In this document: one piece after another, positions 1 to 9,121 of the stretch | How the letters are laid out: each line of letters opens with the position of its first letter | Position numbering within the stretch: position 1 is the first letter of the stretch | Assembly (NCBI RefSeq): GCF_013337685.1 | Contig: NZ_SUQN01000002.1 | Coordinates: 496,001-560,000, forward strand | Reading direction: 5' to 3' | Length of the DNA: 64,000 nt | From: Citrobacter gillenii | GTDB lineage: Bacteria; Pseudomonadota; Gammaproteobacteria; Enterobacterales; Enterobacteriaceae | Translations under genes and position numbers: made by a program | Notes under the pieces: generated by a model | Database searches by the model: none | Told to the model about the DNA's origin: nothing | The model's input: the letters and a program-made list of their open reading frames with translations, nothing else

Positions 1-131
1 AAGTGATTCCATTTGGGTCTGCTCTGCGTTACGCAGGTCGCCCGGCCTCTGCCTCACCGGCAGTAGGGTATATGTCCGTTCACCAGAAGCAGCAACAAGA
101 TCTGGTAAATGACGCGCTGAACGTCGATTAA
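1..131 (+). CDS. sucA: 2-oxoglutarate dehydrogenase E1, C-terminal end (partial)
   Basis: Open frame from base 3 to a TAA at 129-131 encodes the last 42 residues, including the stretch SALRYAGRPASASPA typical of the SucA carboxy terminus. SucA is the thiamine-diphosphate decarboxylase of the 2-oxoglutarate dehydrogenase complex (TCA cycle, cytoplasm). The gene starts outside the window. Only 14 bases separate its stop from sucB, as expected in the sdhCDAB-sucABCD operon. Confidence 0.95.
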   Translation, partial: VIPFGSALRYAGRPASASPAVGYMSVHQKQQQDLVNDALNVD

Positions 132-145
132 ATAAAGGATAAATA

Positions 146-1369
146 ATGAGTAGCGTAGATATTCTTGTTCCCGACCTGCCTGAATCTGTGGCTGACGCAA
201 CCGTAGCGACCTGGCATAAAAAACCGGGCGATAGCGTTAAGCGCGATGAAGTGCTGGTAGAAATCGAAACTGACAAAGTGGTACTGGAAGTACCGGCATC
301 AGCGGACGGTATTCTTGATGCGGTTCTGGAAGATGAAGGGACAACCGTCACGTCTCGCCAGATCCTCGGTCGCCTGCGTGAAGGTAACAGCGCCGGGAAA
401 GAGACCAGCGCCAAGTCTGAAGAAAAAGATTCTACTCCGGCGCAGCGCCAGCAGGCCTCGCTCTCCGAGCAGAATAACGATGCCCTGAGCCCGGCGATTC
501 GTCGCCTGCTGGGTGAGCATAACCTCGAAGCCAGCGCCATTAATGGTACCGGTGTCGGCGGCCGCATCACTCGTGAAGATGTTGAAAAACATCTGGCTAA
601 AGCTCCGGCAGCGAAAGCGGAAGCCAAAGCACCGGCAGCCGCACCTGCCGCTCAACCTGCACTGGGTGCGCGTGGTGAGAAACGTGTTCCGATGACCCGT
701 CTGCGTAAACGCGTGGCCGAGCGTCTGCTGGAAGCGAAAAACTCCACCGCGATGCTGACGACCTTCAACGAAGTCAACATGAAGCCAATCATGGATCTGC
801 GTAAGCAGTACGGTGATGCGTTTGAAAAACGTCACGGTATCCGTCTGGGCTTTATGTCGTTCTACGTGAAAGCCGTGGTTGAAGCGCTGAAACGCTTCCC
901 TGAAGTCAACGCCTCTATCGATGGCGATGACGTGGTGTATCACAACTACTTTGATGTCAGCATGGCGGTCTCTACGCCGCGCGGCCTGGTGACTCCGGTT
1001 CTGCGCAATGTTGACCTGCTGGGTATGGCTGACATCGAGAAAAATATCAAAGAACTGGCAGTGAAAGGTCGCGACGGCAAGTTGACGGTCGAGGATCTGA
1101 CGGGCGGGAACTTCACTATCACTAACGGTGGTGTGTTCGGTTCCTTGATGTCTACGCCGATCATCAACCCGCCGCAGAGCGCCATCCTGGGTATGCATGC
1201 CATCAAAGACAGGCCGATGGCGGTAGACGGCAAGGTTGAAATCCTGCCGATGATGTATCTGGCGCTGTCTTATGACCACCGTCTGATCGATGGTCGTGAG
1301 TCAGTGGGCTTCCTGGTGACCATTAAAGAGTTGCTGGAAGATCCAACGCGTCTGCTGTTAGACGTGTAA
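146..1369 (+). CDS. sucB: Dihydrolipoyllysine-residue succinyltransferase (E2 of 2-oxoglutarate dehydrogenase)
   Basis: This is the 407-residue core of the 2-oxoglutarate dehydrogenase complex, moving the succinyl group from E1 to CoA. Domains in order: lipoyl domain (about 1-80) with the lipoylation site in ETDKVVLEV (Lys44), a flexible charged/Ala-Pro linker, the E1/E3-binding domain (about 113-150, LSPAIRRLL), a second Ala/Pro linker, and the catalytic acyltransferase domain ending in [10 protein letters not shown] with His378 and Asp382 as the active-site pair. An AAGGAT ribosome site precedes the ATG. Length and domain order are normal. Confidence 0.97.
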   Translation: MSSVDILVPDLPESVADATVATWHKKPGDSVKRDEVLVEIETDKVVLEVPASADGILDAVLEDEGTTVTSRQILGRLREGNSAGKETSAKSEEKDSTPAQRQQASLSEQNNDALSPAIRRLLGEHNLEASAINGTGVGGRITREDVEKHLAKAPAAKAEAKAPAAAPAAQPALGARGEKRVPMTRLRKRVAERLLEAKNSTAMLTTFNEVNMKPIMDLRKQYGDAFEKRHGIRLGFMSFYVKAVVEALKRFPEVNASIDGDDVVYHNYFDVSMAVSTPRGLVTPVLRNVDLLGMADIEKNIKELAVKGRDGKLTVEDLTGGNFTITNGGVFGSLMSTPIINPPQSAILGMHAIKDRPMAVDGKVEILPMMYLALSYDHRLIDGRESVGFLVTIKELLEDPTRLLLDV

Positions 1370-1389
1370 CTATAAAGAGTATCACCTGC

Positions 1390-1422
1390 CCCGTAGGTCT
1401 GCGGCCTTATCAGGCCTACGGG
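1390..1422. repeat. REP-like palindrome between sucB and sucC
   Basis: CCCGTAGG at 1390-1397 pairs with CCTACGGG at 1415-1422 around a loop containing CTTATCAGGC. The core matches the REP/BIME repeats seen elsewhere in this window. It sits inside an operon, where REP hairpins are known to stabilise upstream mRNA; that role here is inferred. Confidence 0.7.
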
Positions 1423-1460
1423 TTATAAGATAACGATTACCTGAAGGATGGACAGAACAC

Positions 1461-2627
1461 ATGAACTTACATGAATATCAGGCAAAACAACTTTTTGCCC
1501 GCTATGGCTTACCGGCACCGGTGGGTTATGCCTGTACTACTCCGCGTGAAGCCGAAGAAGCTGCCTCTAAAATCGGCGCAGGTCCATGGGTAGTAAAATG
1601 TCAGGTTCACGCTGGTGGCCGCGGTAAAGCGGGCGGTGTGAAGGTCGTTAACAGCAAAGAAGACATTCGCGCTTTTGCTGAACACTGGCTGGGTAAACGT
1701 CTGGTCACTTACCAGACGGACGCCAATGGCCAACCGGTAAATCAGATTCTGGTTGAAGCTGCGACCGATATTGGTAAAGAACTTTACCTCGGCGCAGTGG
1801 TTGACCGTAGCTCCCGTCGCGTGGTCTTTATGGCCTCTACCGAAGGCGGCGTGGAAATCGAAAAAGTCGCGGAAGAAACCCCGCACCTGATCCACAAAGT
1901 CGCACTGGATCCGCTGGCGGGCCCAATGCCGTATCAGGGACGTGAGCTGGCATTCAAACTGGGTCTGGAAGGTAAACAGGTTCAGCAGTTCACCAAAATC
2001 TTTATGGGTCTGGCGACCATCTTCCTTGAGCGTGACCTGGCGCTGATCGAAATCAACCCGTTGGTTGTCACCAAGCAAGGCGACCTGATTTGCCTCGACG
2101 GCAAACTGGGTGCTGACGGCAACGCACTGTTCCGCCAGGCTGACCTGCGCGAAATGCGCGACCAGTCTCAGGAAGATCCGCGTGAAGCGCAGGCAGCACA
2201 GTGGGAGCTGAACTACGTTGCGCTGGATGGCAACATCGGTTGCATGGTTAACGGCGCGGGCCTGGCGATGGGCACCATGGACATCGTTAAGCTGCACGGC
2301 GGCGAACCGGCTAACTTCCTCGACGTTGGCGGCGGCGCGACCAAAGAGCGCGTGACCGAAGCGTTCAAAATCATCCTTTCTGACGACAATGTTAAAGCCG
2401 TTCTGGTTAACATCTTCGGCGGTATCGTACGTTGCGACCTGATCGCTGACGGTATCATCGGCGCGGTAGCGGAAGTGGGCGTTAACGTACCTGTTGTTGT
2501 CCGTCTGGAAGGCAACAATGCCGAACTCGGCGCGAAAAAATTGGCTGACAGCGGCCTGAATATTATTGCAGCGAAAAGTCTGACGGATGCAGCTCAGCAG
2601 GTTGTTGCCGCAGTGGAGGGGAAATAA
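1461..2627 (+). CDS. sucC: Succinate-CoA ligase (ADP-forming), beta subunit
   Basis: 388 residues with an N-terminal ATP-grasp domain ([36 protein letters not shown]) and a C-terminal CoA-ligase domain ([23 protein letters not shown]). The beta subunit binds the nucleotide and succinate and, with SucD, turns succinyl-CoA into succinate while forming ATP in the TCA cycle. Its TAA overlaps the sucD ATG by one base, which implies coupled translation of the two subunits. Start is supported by GAAGGATGG upstream. Confidence 0.97.
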   Translation: MNLHEYQAKQLFARYGLPAPVGYACTTPREAEEAASKIGAGPWVVKCQVHAGGRGKAGGVKVVNSKEDIRAFAEHWLGKRLVTYQTDANGQPVNQILVEAATDIGKELYLGAVVDRSSRRVVFMASTEGGVEIEKVAEETPHLIHKVALDPLAGPMPYQGRELAFKLGLEGKQVQQFTKIFMGLATIFLERDLALIEINPLVVTKQGDLICLDGKLGADGNALFRQADLREMRDQSQEDPREAQAAQWELNYVALDGNIGCMVNGAGLAMGTMDIVKLHGGEPANFLDVGGGATKERVTEAFKIILSDDNVKAVLVNIFGGIVRCDLIADGIIGAVAEVGVNVPVVVRLEGNNAELGAKKLADSGLNIIAAKSLTDAAQQVVAAVEGK

Positions 2628-3496
2628 TGTCCGTTTTAATTAATAAAGATACCAAGGTAATCTGCCAGGGCTTCACCGGCAGCCAGGGGACATTCCACTC
2701 AGAACAAGCGATTGCTTACGGTACACAAATGGTCGGCGGCGTTACGCCGGGCAAAGGCGGCACCACCCATCTGGGTCTGCCGGTGTTCAACACCGTACGT
2801 GAAGCGGTAGAAGCGACCGGCGCGACTGCGTCAGTTATCTACGTACCGGCACCGTTCTGCAAAGACTCCATTCTGGAAGCTGTCAACGCGGGCATCAAAC
2901 TGATCATCACCATCACCGAAGGTATTCCGACGCTGGATATGCTGACCGTGAAAGTAGCGCTGGATGAAGCAGGCGTGCGTATGATTGGCCCGAACTGCCC
3001 AGGCGTTATCACCCCGGGCGAATGCAAAATCGGTATCATGCCGGGTCACATTCACAAACCGGGCAAAGTGGGCATCGTTTCCCGTTCCGGTACGCTGACC
3101 TATGAAGCGGTTAAGCAGACCACTGACTACGGTTTCGGCCAGTCCACCTGTGTGGGCATCGGTGGGGATCCAATCCCTGGTTCTAACTTTATCGACATTC
3201 TGAAGCTGTTCCAGGAAGATCCGCAAACCGAAGCGATTGTCATGATCGGTGAGATCGGCGGCAGCGCGGAAGAGGAAGCCGCAGCCTACATTAAAGATCA
3301 TGTGACCAAACCGGTTGTCGGCTACATCGCTGGCGTGACCGCGCCGAAAGGCAAACGTATGGGCCATGCGGGCGCGATTATCTCTGGTGGTAAAGGGACG
3401 GCGGATGAGAAGTTCGCTGCACTGGAAGCCGCTGGTGTGAAAACCGTACGCAGCCTGGCCGATATCGGCGAAGCGCTGAAGACCGTGATTAAGTAA
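2627..3496 (+). CDS. sucD: Succinate-CoA ligase, alpha subunit
   Basis: 289 residues: CoA-binding Rossmann domain at the N terminus ([13 protein letters not shown]) and a ligase domain carrying the phosphohistidine motif [10 protein letters not shown] (His near residue 247). It partners SucC in making succinate and ATP from succinyl-CoA. It is the last gene of the suc operon and is followed directly by the SdhX-type 3' UTR and a strong terminator. Confidence 0.97.
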   Translation: MSVLINKDTKVICQGFTGSQGTFHSEQAIAYGTQMVGGVTPGKGGTTHLGLPVFNTVREAVEATGATASVIYVPAPFCKDSILEAVNAGIKLIITITEGIPTLDMLTVKVALDEAGVRMIGPNCPGVITPGECKIGIMPGHIHKPGKVGIVSRSGTLTYEAVKQTTDYGFGQSTCVGIGGDPIPGSNFIDILKLFQEDPQTEAIVMIGEIGGSAEEEAAAYIKDHVTKPVVGYIAGVTAPKGKRMGHAGAIISGGKGTADEKFAALEAAGVKTVRSLADIGEALKTVIK

Positions 3497-3582
3497 TAAG
3501 TAAAAAAACAGCCCTGACTATCAATATGGTCAAGGGCTGTTCCCGTTTCGACATGGTTGGCCATCTGATGATGGCCTTTTTT
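3497..3582 (+). ncRNA. sdhX: SdhX-type small RNA from the suc operon 3' UTR
   Basis: Directly after the sucD stop lie two hairpins: an imperfect one (ACAGCCCTGAC pairing with GTCAAGGGCTGT, 3509-3540) and a terminator hairpin (3559-3576) with a U run. In E. coli the sdhCDAB-sucABCD 3' UTR at this position is processed into the Hfq-binding RNA SdhX (RybD), which links TCA flux to acetate metabolism. Assignment rests on position and two-hairpin architecture. The 5' end, set by RNA processing, is approximate. Confidence 0.7.
3559..3582 (+). terminator. Intrinsic terminator of the suc operon / SdhX
   Basis: GGCCATC (3559-3565) and GATGGCC (3570-3576) form a 7-bp stem with a 4-base loop, followed by six T residues (3577-3582). 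Confidence 0.9.
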
Positions 3583-3609
3583 ATTTTCTGCAATCCACTA
3601 TCTTGAAAT

Positions 3610-3623
3610 TTGATCACAATCAT
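3610..3623 (+). promoter_or_regulatory. Candidate FNR site upstream of the PocR-like regulator
   Basis: TTGATCACAATCAT matches the FNR consensus TTGAT-N4-ATCAA at nine of ten defined positions. It lies about 100 bases before the regulator's start codon. An oxygen-responsive input fits a fermentation island. The site is seen in sequence; its use is inference. Confidence 0.5.
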
Positions 3624-3722
3624 CTTCACAAATGAGATTATTTTTTGCGGTCAGCATCATTCTTTCTTTAGACTAAATTCTGCATATTACCGGCTTTAAT
3701 ATCAACATTGCCGGAGGATGGC

Positions 3723-4616
3723 GTGCCGCTGAAAATTAAGGATGACGACTTACAGTGTTTTTTCTCCATCGCCGATGTTTTTGCCAGAGCGACAGGATTA
3801 GCGACGGTAGTGATTGATGTTACAGGCAAGGTGATATCGGATTGCCATAATTTTAACGCATTCTGTACACTCATGCGTACCAATGAACAGTACCGAGCGA
3901 GTTGTCAAAAGTGTGATAAGTATTGCGCTTTTGAAGGGTTAAAACAGCTAAAACCAAGAATACTCTGCTGTTATGCAGGATTAAGCCTCTTCTCAATGCC
4001 ACTCATTAATGAAGGGAATCTTTGCGGTTTTATTATCTGTGGCCAAGTACGAGCCAAATATCAGGAATATAAAACGATAGTTATAGATGAGCAATCACAA
4101 TGGATGAACGACCCTGAAATAAAGGCTGCATGGGATCGCGTGATTGTTGTGGATAATAATATATTGACCGCGTCGGCAAACTTACTGAACTTTATTGTTA
4201 ATAATTATGAACGAAAGAATACGGTAGATGAAATGGTTAATAACCCTAAAGTAAGCGCCCCGCAGATTTATTTTACTGAGCTTTCCCGGCATGAAAAGAA
4301 ACTCATGGAAGCGCTACGTTATATTGATGAGAATTTATATAGTGAGCTATCTCTTGAATCCGTGGCAGCGCATGTATGTTTGAGTGCTAACTATTTTAGC
4401 CGCTTCTTTAAGAAACGTCAGGGAGTGAATTTTAAAACATGGGTGAATCAGAAGAAAATGCAAAAAGCGGGCGAATTATTGCATGATCCTGTGCATTCAA
4501 TAGACAGCATTGCCCGGAAACTTCAGTACGCGCAAACTAGTTACTTTTGCCGTGTTTTCCGGGCGGCGCATCAAACGTCACCCCAGTCTTTTCGTCACGC
4601 GAGACTTTCGCAGTAG
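3723..4616 (+). CDS. PocR-like AraC-family transcriptional regulator
   Basis: 297 residues from a GTG start at 3723, chosen because GGAGG lies five bases before it; a TTG at 3708 in the same frame has no ribosome site. The N-terminal part (about 8-150) resembles the PocR sensory domain, with a Cys-rich patch (CQKCDKYC, then CCYAG). The C-terminal 100 residues are a double helix-turn-helix of the AraC type (LSLESVAAHVCLSANYFSRFFKK; IARKLQYAQTSYFCRVFR). PocR controls cobalamin and propanediol genes in Salmonella. Here it adjoins B12-dependent glutamate fermentation genes, so control of that island is likely but inferred. Its 3' end overlaps convergent cobA by 22 bases. Confidence 0.8.
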   Translation: MPLKIKDDDLQCFFSIADVFARATGLATVVIDVTGKVISDCHNFNAFCTLMRTNEQYRASCQKCDKYCAFEGLKQLKPRILCCYAGLSLFSMPLINEGNLCGFIICGQVRAKYQEYKTIVIDEQSQWMNDPEIKAAWDRVIVVDNNILTASANLLNFIVNNYERKNTVDEMVNNPKVSAPQIYFTELSRHEKKLMEALRYIDENLYSELSLESVAAHVCLSANYFSRFFKKRQGVNFKTWVNQKKMQKAGELLHDPVHSIDSIARKLQYAQTSYFCRVFRAAHQTSPQSFRHARLSQ

Positions 4617-5383
4617 AGGCTTTCCGGTAGCGTGAGGGCTTCAGGAATAAAAGACAGTCTGTCGCTTAGGGTTACAACCTCACCGATAACGATCAGCGCG
4701 GGTGGCACGATGTTCGCTTCCTGCGCTTTGTTCAGTAATGACCCCAATGTACAAGTCAGTCGGCGCTGATTCTCCCGCGTAGCGGACATGATAATAGCGG
4801 CGGGGGTGTCGGCAGATTTTCCCCCCATGAGCAACTCTTCACAAATAAACGCCAGATTGGCGATCCCCATCACGATAACCAGCGTACCGTTGAGTTTGGC
4901 CAGCTGACGCCAGTCCTGCTGCTGATTTCCTTCACGCGTATGACCGGTGACCACGTGAAATCCTGAAGCATAATCGCGATGCGTGACTGGAATACCGGCG
5001 CAGGTCAGGCCGCCAATAGTGGAACTGATGCCGGGTACGACTTCAAAAGGTATGCCGATTTCCACGAGATCCTCAACTTCTTCAGCCCCCCGGCCAAACA
5101 CGTAAGGATCGCCGCCTTTTAAGCGCACGATATGGTGATGGGTTTCAGCATACTGGACCAGCAGCGCGTTGATTTCATCCTGTGGCACACAATGAAAGCC
5201 CGGATTTTTGCCGACATTGATGAGCTTGCAATCAGGTACCGCCCATTCCAAAATTTTAGGATTGACCAGCCTGTCGTAAATAATGACATCGGCTTGCTTA
5301 ATGCACATCATTGCTTTGAGGGTGAGTAACGATATATCACCGGGACCGGCGCCAACGAGCCAGACCTTTCCGAAAGTTTTCAC
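4595..5383 (-). CDS. cobA: Uroporphyrinogen-III C-methyltransferase (SUMT)
   Basis: 262 residues. It should methylate uroporphyrinogen III at C2 and C7 with S-adenosylmethionine to give precorrin-2, the branch point to cobalamin and sirohaem. Motifs: VWLVGAGPGD near the N terminus (SAM-binding loop), VRLKGGDPYVFGRG, and VVPGISS. It corresponds to the C-terminal half of CysG without the dehydrogenase/chelatase half. The start is GTG with AAGGA six bases upstream; an overlapping ATG is immediately followed by a stop in its own frame. A dedicated copy beside adenosylcobalamin-dependent genes suggests boosted corrin supply. The symbol follows SUMT usage and must not be confused with the adenosyltransferase also called CobA. 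Confidence 0.88.
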   Translation of the reverse strand: MKTFGKVWLVGAGPGDISLLTLKAMMCIKQADVIIYDRLVNPKILEWAVPDCKLINVGKNPGFHCVPQDEINALLVQYAETHHHIVRLKGGDPYVFGRGAEEVEDLVEIGIPFEVVPGISSTIGGLTCAGIPVTHRDYASGFHVVTGHTREGNQQQDWRQLAKLNGTLVIVMGIANLAFICEELLMGGKSADTPAAIIMSATRENQRRLTCTLGSLLNKAQEANIVPPALIVIGEVVTLSDRLSFIPEALTLPESLYCESLA

Positions 5384-5788
5384 ATTGTGTCCTTTATCAC
5401 GTCTAACATTAGAATGGCAGAAACTACATCAAGGAATGATTAAAAGCAGTCGTTTGCCGGGTGGTTATAACACTAAATTATCCTAAAATATCGCAGCAAT
5501 AATATTGATTAAACTCGCATAGTTTTTTCTGCAATAAACAAGATCATTTGAAAAATTATTAAGAACTTATAAGCACTATTTGCCCATATTTAACCTTATT
5601 TAAATTGTGTTTACTGCCCGGCTTGCGTATTATTGGTTAATATTTATCCGCCTCAGTGTGAGTAAATCATGGATTGGATCAATGACATCAATGGACAAAA
5701 TAAAATATAACTTTCGATGCTTGTCTGGGTGTAATGAAATTTATTTTATAAATTAAACTTATTTTGTACGCTGCATATGGAAGAGGTT
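5384..5788. other. Divergent AT-rich intergenic region between cobA and the LysR gene
   Basis: About 400 bases, strongly AT-rich, lying between divergent start codons. It must hold promoters for both genes, and T-N11-A type sites used by LysR proteins may be present. I could not single out any operator with confidence, and saw no open frame with a ribosome site. Confidence 0.5.
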
Positions 5789-6691
5789 ATGAGAGGAAAA
5801 ATACCGAAGACGGAGTTGCTGGTAACTTTTGAAGTGGTTGCGCGTCACGAAAGTTATACCCGGGCAGCAGAAGAGCTTGCGTTGACACAAAGTGCTGTTT
5901 TTCGCCAGGTGAATGCGCTGGAGGACTTTCTAAATACAGCGCTATTTAATCATGCCAAAAAGCGAATTTTCTTAAATGCGGCAGGGAAGCATTATTTAAC
6001 TATCGTCAAGGAAACGCTTAACAAACTGGAACGTGACACCACCACCATAATGACCTGGCAACCGACCGTGCAGGTTATTGAGTTGGCGGTTAATCCTACG
6101 TTTAGTACGCACTGGCTGATTCCTAACTTACGTGAGTTCAATAAACTTAACCCTGATATTATCGTTAATATTCACTCTTTGGCGAATATCGGCGATTTTC
6201 TCAATCGTGAATACGACGCGGCAATCATGCGGGAAGATTTTTACTCGCCATGGTCTGGGGTGGAGTACCTTTTCGAAGAGGAAATTTTACCCGTATGCAG
6301 CAGATGCCTGCTGAACGAAGCCGATCGCAAGCTGGCGGTAACCGATCTGCTGAATGAGTTTCCTCTGTTGCACCAAAGTACGCGTATCAAAGGCTGGCAG
6401 GAATGGTTTGCGTTGTCTGATGTCAGCAGTCCGTTAGTCAATAAAGGTCCGCGCTTTGATTTGCTCTCGATGCTGATCGCGGCAGTACGCTCGAATTTGG
6501 GCGTCGCGTTGTTACCCCGATTTGCTATTCAGCACGATCTGGACTGCGGTGATATGGTGATTCCCTGCGATGTCCCGATGCGTACCGGTAACCGGTTCAT
6601 TATGACGTGGCGTGAAGAGAAGGCGGAATCTCCGCATTTACAGACATTCCGTAACTGGTTACTCGGTAAATCTGTGGTGTCAGTGACGTGA
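5789..6691 (+). CDS. LysR-family transcriptional regulator, GcvA-like
   Basis: 300 residues from the ATG at 5789, which has GGAAG five bases upstream; an in-frame ATG at 5777 adds four residues but has no ribosome site. The N-terminal winged helix (FEVVARHESYTRAAEELALTQSAVFRQVNALEDFL) is followed by a LysR effector domain (VIELAVNPTFSTHWLIPNL onward). The sequence style is that of the GcvA/AmpR branch. It stands divergent from cobA and convergent with the adenosyltransferase gene, so it is a second candidate local regulator of the glutamate island. Ligand unknown. Confidence 0.85.
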   Translation: MRGKIPKTELLVTFEVVARHESYTRAAEELALTQSAVFRQVNALEDFLNTALFNHAKKRIFLNAAGKHYLTIVKETLNKLERDTTTIMTWQPTVQVIELAVNPTFSTHWLIPNLREFNKLNPDIIVNIHSLANIGDFLNREYDAAIMREDFYSPWSGVEYLFEEEILPVCSRCLLNEADRKLAVTDLLNEFPLLHQSTRIKGWQEWFALSDVSSPLVNKGPRFDLLSMLIAAVRSNLGVALLPRFAIQHDLDCGDMVIPCDVPMRTGNRFIMTWREEKAESPHLQTFRNWLLGKSVVSVT

Positions 6692-6696
6692 TGACA

Positions 6697-6732
6697 ACGC
6701 CGGCCTACAATGTTGTAGGCCAGCGTGTTTTT
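6697..6732 (+). terminator. Intrinsic terminator after the LysR gene
   Basis: ACGC-c-GGCCTACA (6697-6709) pairs with TGTAGGCC-a-GCGT (6714-6726) across a four-base loop, followed by GTTTTT to 6732. It begins six bases after the stop codon. Confidence 0.8.
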
Positions 6733-6733
6733 C

Positions 6734-7336
6734 CTACCAGTCAATCCCAACTTGTGCCTGAATACCGCTATCAAACGCGTGCTTGACCGGACGCATCTCA
6801 CTGACCGTATCGGCAAGTTCCAGTAAAAGCGTGTGGCATCCGCGGCCCGTGACAATTACGCTCTGTTCGGCTGGACGATTCTCGATGGCAGCGATCACTT
6901 CCTGAGTATCCAGATAGTGATACGCCAACATATACGTCAGTTCATCCAGTACGACCAGATCGTAGTGCGCATCGGCGAGCATGCGCTTACTTTCCTGCCA
7001 GACCACCGTTGCTGCCGCAATGTCCGCTTCCTTGTTCTGGGTTTCCCAGGTGAAGCCGGTGCCCATAATATGGAATTCAACGCCGAGCGGTTGTAACGTG
7101 TTGTATTCGCCATTATCCCACTGGCCTTTAATAAACTGCGCGACGCCAACGGTTTTTCCATGGCCGACCGCGCGCGTCGCGGTACCAAAGGCGGCAGTGG
7201 ATTTTCCTTTACCGTTGCCGGTGAAGACAATCAAAATCCCTTTCTTTTCCGTTGCCGCCGCCACGCGGGTATCAACCTGATCTTTCAGTTTCTGCTGACG
7301 CTGGCGGTGCCTGTCGTCATTGGCTCGCACTTCCAT
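6734..7336 (-). CDS. Cob(I)alamin adenosyltransferase (BtuR/CobO family)
   Basis: 200 residues with the P-loop VFTGNGKGKSTAAFG near residues 34-48, a Walker-B-like DLVVLDELTYML, and the C-terminal GIQAQVGIDW characteristic of BtuR/CobO. The family transfers the 5'-deoxyadenosyl group of ATP to reduced corrinoids, making adenosylcobalamin, the cofactor glutamate mutase needs. It lies nine bases after fumD on the same strand, and its ribosome site (AAGGAG) overlaps the fumD stop codon, so the two are co-translated. It is probably an extra copy next to a housekeeping btuR elsewhere, which cannot be checked here. Confidence 0.92.
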   Translation of the reverse strand: MEVRANDDRHRQRQQKLKDQVDTRVAAATEKKGILIVFTGNGKGKSTAAFGTATRAVGHGKTVGVAQFIKGQWDNGEYNTLQPLGVEFHIMGTGFTWETQNKEADIAAATVVWQESKRMLADAHYDLVVLDELTYMLAYHYLDTQEVIAAIENRPAEQSVIVTGRGCHTLLLELADTVSEMRPVKHAFDSGIQAQVGIDW

Positions 7337-7345
7337 TGTTGCTCC

Positions 7346-8998
7346 TTAATGTCCTGCAGGGCAGGTTGTGCAGCGATGCTGCTGCTCAAACTGACTAAAG
7401 AAGTTGTTGCCTTTGTCATCCACTAATACAAAGGCGGGCATATTTTTCACTTCCATCATCCACACCGCTTCCATACCCAGTTCAGGATATTCAAGACAAT
7501 GCAGGCTCTTCACATACTGCTGGGCCAGCAGGGCCGCTGCGCCGCCGATGCTGCCAAGGTTAAATCCACCATGCTTCTGACAAGCATCGGTCACCTGCTT
7601 GCTGCGATTGCCTTTTGACAACATGATCAAACTGCCGCCTGCTGCCTGGAAAGCATCGACATAACCGTCCATGCGCCCGCCGGTAGTGGGGCCCATTGAA
7701 CCGCAGGCCAGATTGTTAGGCGTTTTGGCGGGACCGGCGTAATACACAATGTGATTTTTCATGTATTCCGGCATCGGTTCGCCGTTATCCAGACGTTCTT
7801 TGATCTTGGCATGGGCGATATCGCGGGCAACGACAATTGGGCCGCTGAGTGACAGTCGGGTGCCAATCGGCAGTGCGGACAGATCCTGCATGATCTCGCG
7901 CAGCGGACGATCCAGATTCAGTTGTACGGTCTGACCGCTGTTTTCTACGCGCTGAGAATCGGGAATAAATTTTCCCGGATTATGTTCAAGTTTCTCCAGC
8001 CAAATACCGTGCTTATTAATTTTGGCTTTAATATTGCGGTCTGCAGAGCAGGAGAGGGCCATGGCGATAGGGCAGGAGCCACCGTGGCGTGGCAGGCGAA
8101 TGACGCGAATGTCGTGCGCGAAGTATTTACCGCCAAACTGTGCGCCAATACCAAACTCGCGGCTGGCATTGAGCAACGCCGTCTCCAGTGCGGTATCGCG
8201 GAACGCCTGACCCAGTTCGTTGCCGCTGGTTGGCAGGTTATCGTAATATTTTGTTGAAGCCAGCTTCGCCACTTTCAGCGATTGATCGGCAGAGAGCCCG
8301 CCCACGACGAACGCAATGTGATACGGCGGACAGGCAGCGGTGCCCAGTGATTTCATTTTCTCGATCAGGAAGGCGGTGAGTTTTTCTGGCTGCAGAATGG
8401 ACTTGGTTTCTTGATACAGCGCCGCTTTGTTGGCCGAGCCGCCGCCTTTATTGACGAACAGGAAGCGGTATTCGTTACCCGGAGTTGCACTGATGTCGAT
8501 TTGCGCAGGCAGGTTCGTTTGGGTGTTGACCTCGGTGTACATATCCAACGGGGCATTTTGCGAATAGCGCAGGTTATTTTCCGTGAAGGTGGTATACACG
8601 CCTTTGCTTAATGCTTCCGCGTCATCGCCGCCGGTCCAGACCTGCTGTCCTTTGCTGGCAACAATCGTTGCGGTGCCGGTATCCTGGCAGTTGGGCAGTA
8701 CGCCTTTGGCGGAAACTTCCGCATTGCGCAGCAGTTGGAGTGCGACATATTTATCGTTACTGCTGGCCTGCGGGTCGTGCAAAATGCTGGCTACCTGCTT
8801 CAAATGTCCGGCGCGCAGGAAAAAGGACGCTTCATAAAATGCCTGCTGTGCCAACAAGGTTAACGCCTCAGGCGCCACCTTGATCACTTCCTCTCCGTCT
8901 AACTCAGTTACCGTAACGTATTGGTTAGTGAGTAATTCATATTCTGTATTATCTTTACTCTGAACAAAGAGTTCCTGCCAGACAAATGGTTTAGACAT
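7346..8998 (-). CDS. fumD: Class I fumarase family hydratase, probable mesaconase/fumarase
   Basis: 550 residues, full length for the iron-sulfur class I fumarases. The three [4Fe-4S] cysteines correspond to Cys104 ([11 protein letters not shown]), Cys223 (GTAACPPYH) and Cys317 (MALSCSADR). In E. coli O157:H7 the paralogue FumD is clustered with glutamate mutase and methylaspartase genes and prefers mesaconate to fumarate, giving (S)-citramalate. The same neighbourhood here makes mesaconase the likely role. Substrate preference cannot be read from sequence, and FumA/FumB-like activity remains possible. It heads a two-gene unit with the adenosyltransferase. Confidence 0.88.
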   Translation of the reverse strand: MSKPFVWQELFVQSKDNTEYELLTNQYVTVTELDGEEVIKVAPEALTLLAQQAFYEASFFLRAGHLKQVASILHDPQASSNDKYVALQLLRNAEVSAKGVLPNCQDTGTATIVASKGQQVWTGGDDAEALSKGVYTTFTENNLRYSQNAPLDMYTEVNTQTNLPAQIDISATPGNEYRFLFVNKGGGSANKAALYQETKSILQPEKLTAFLIEKMKSLGTAACPPYHIAFVVGGLSADQSLKVAKLASTKYYDNLPTSGNELGQAFRDTALETALLNASREFGIGAQFGGKYFAHDIRVIRLPRHGGSCPIAMALSCSADRNIKAKINKHGIWLEKLEHNPGKFIPDSQRVENSGQTVQLNLDRPLREIMQDLSALPIGTRLSLSGPIVVARDIAHAKIKERLDNGEPMPEYMKNHIVYYAGPAKTPNNLACGSMGPTTGGRMDGYVDAFQAAGGSLIMLSKGNRSKQVTDACQKHGGFNLGSIGGAAALLAQQYVKSLHCLEYPELGMEAVWMMEVKNMPAFVLVDDKGNNFFSQFEQQHRCTTCPAGH

Positions 8999-9037
8999 TT
9001 TTACTTCTCACCTTTAGGTTTTTAGGTAACGTCGGTT

Positions 9038-9070
9038 CCGGCCAACAAAAAAGCAAACTTTGCTGGCCGG
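9038..9070. other. Perfect inverted repeat after the glutaminase gene
   Basis: CCGGCCA (9038-9044) and TGGCCGG (9064-9070) flank AGCAAA/TTTGC and a run of A residues. Read on the minus strand the inner hairpin is followed by TTTTTT, so this may be the terminator of the glutaminase gene, though the stem geometry is not classical. Confidence 0.4.
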
Positions 9071-9088
9071 AGAAGTTTTAGCGAGGAG

Positions 9089-9115
9089 GCCGGATACGCG
9101 TTAGCGCTATCCGGC
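9089..9115. repeat. REP-like palindrome between glutaminase and fumD
   Basis: GCCGGAT (9089-9095) and ATCCGGC (9109-9115) around ACGCGTTAGCGCT, the usual half of an enterobacterial REP. Confidence 0.75.
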
Positions 9116-9121
9116 ACGGGC

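Noticed and set aside
299-1279. 326-codon frame antisense to sucB
   Set aside because: A shadow of codon bias in a highly expressed gene; the translation is rich in His/Arg with no family likeness.
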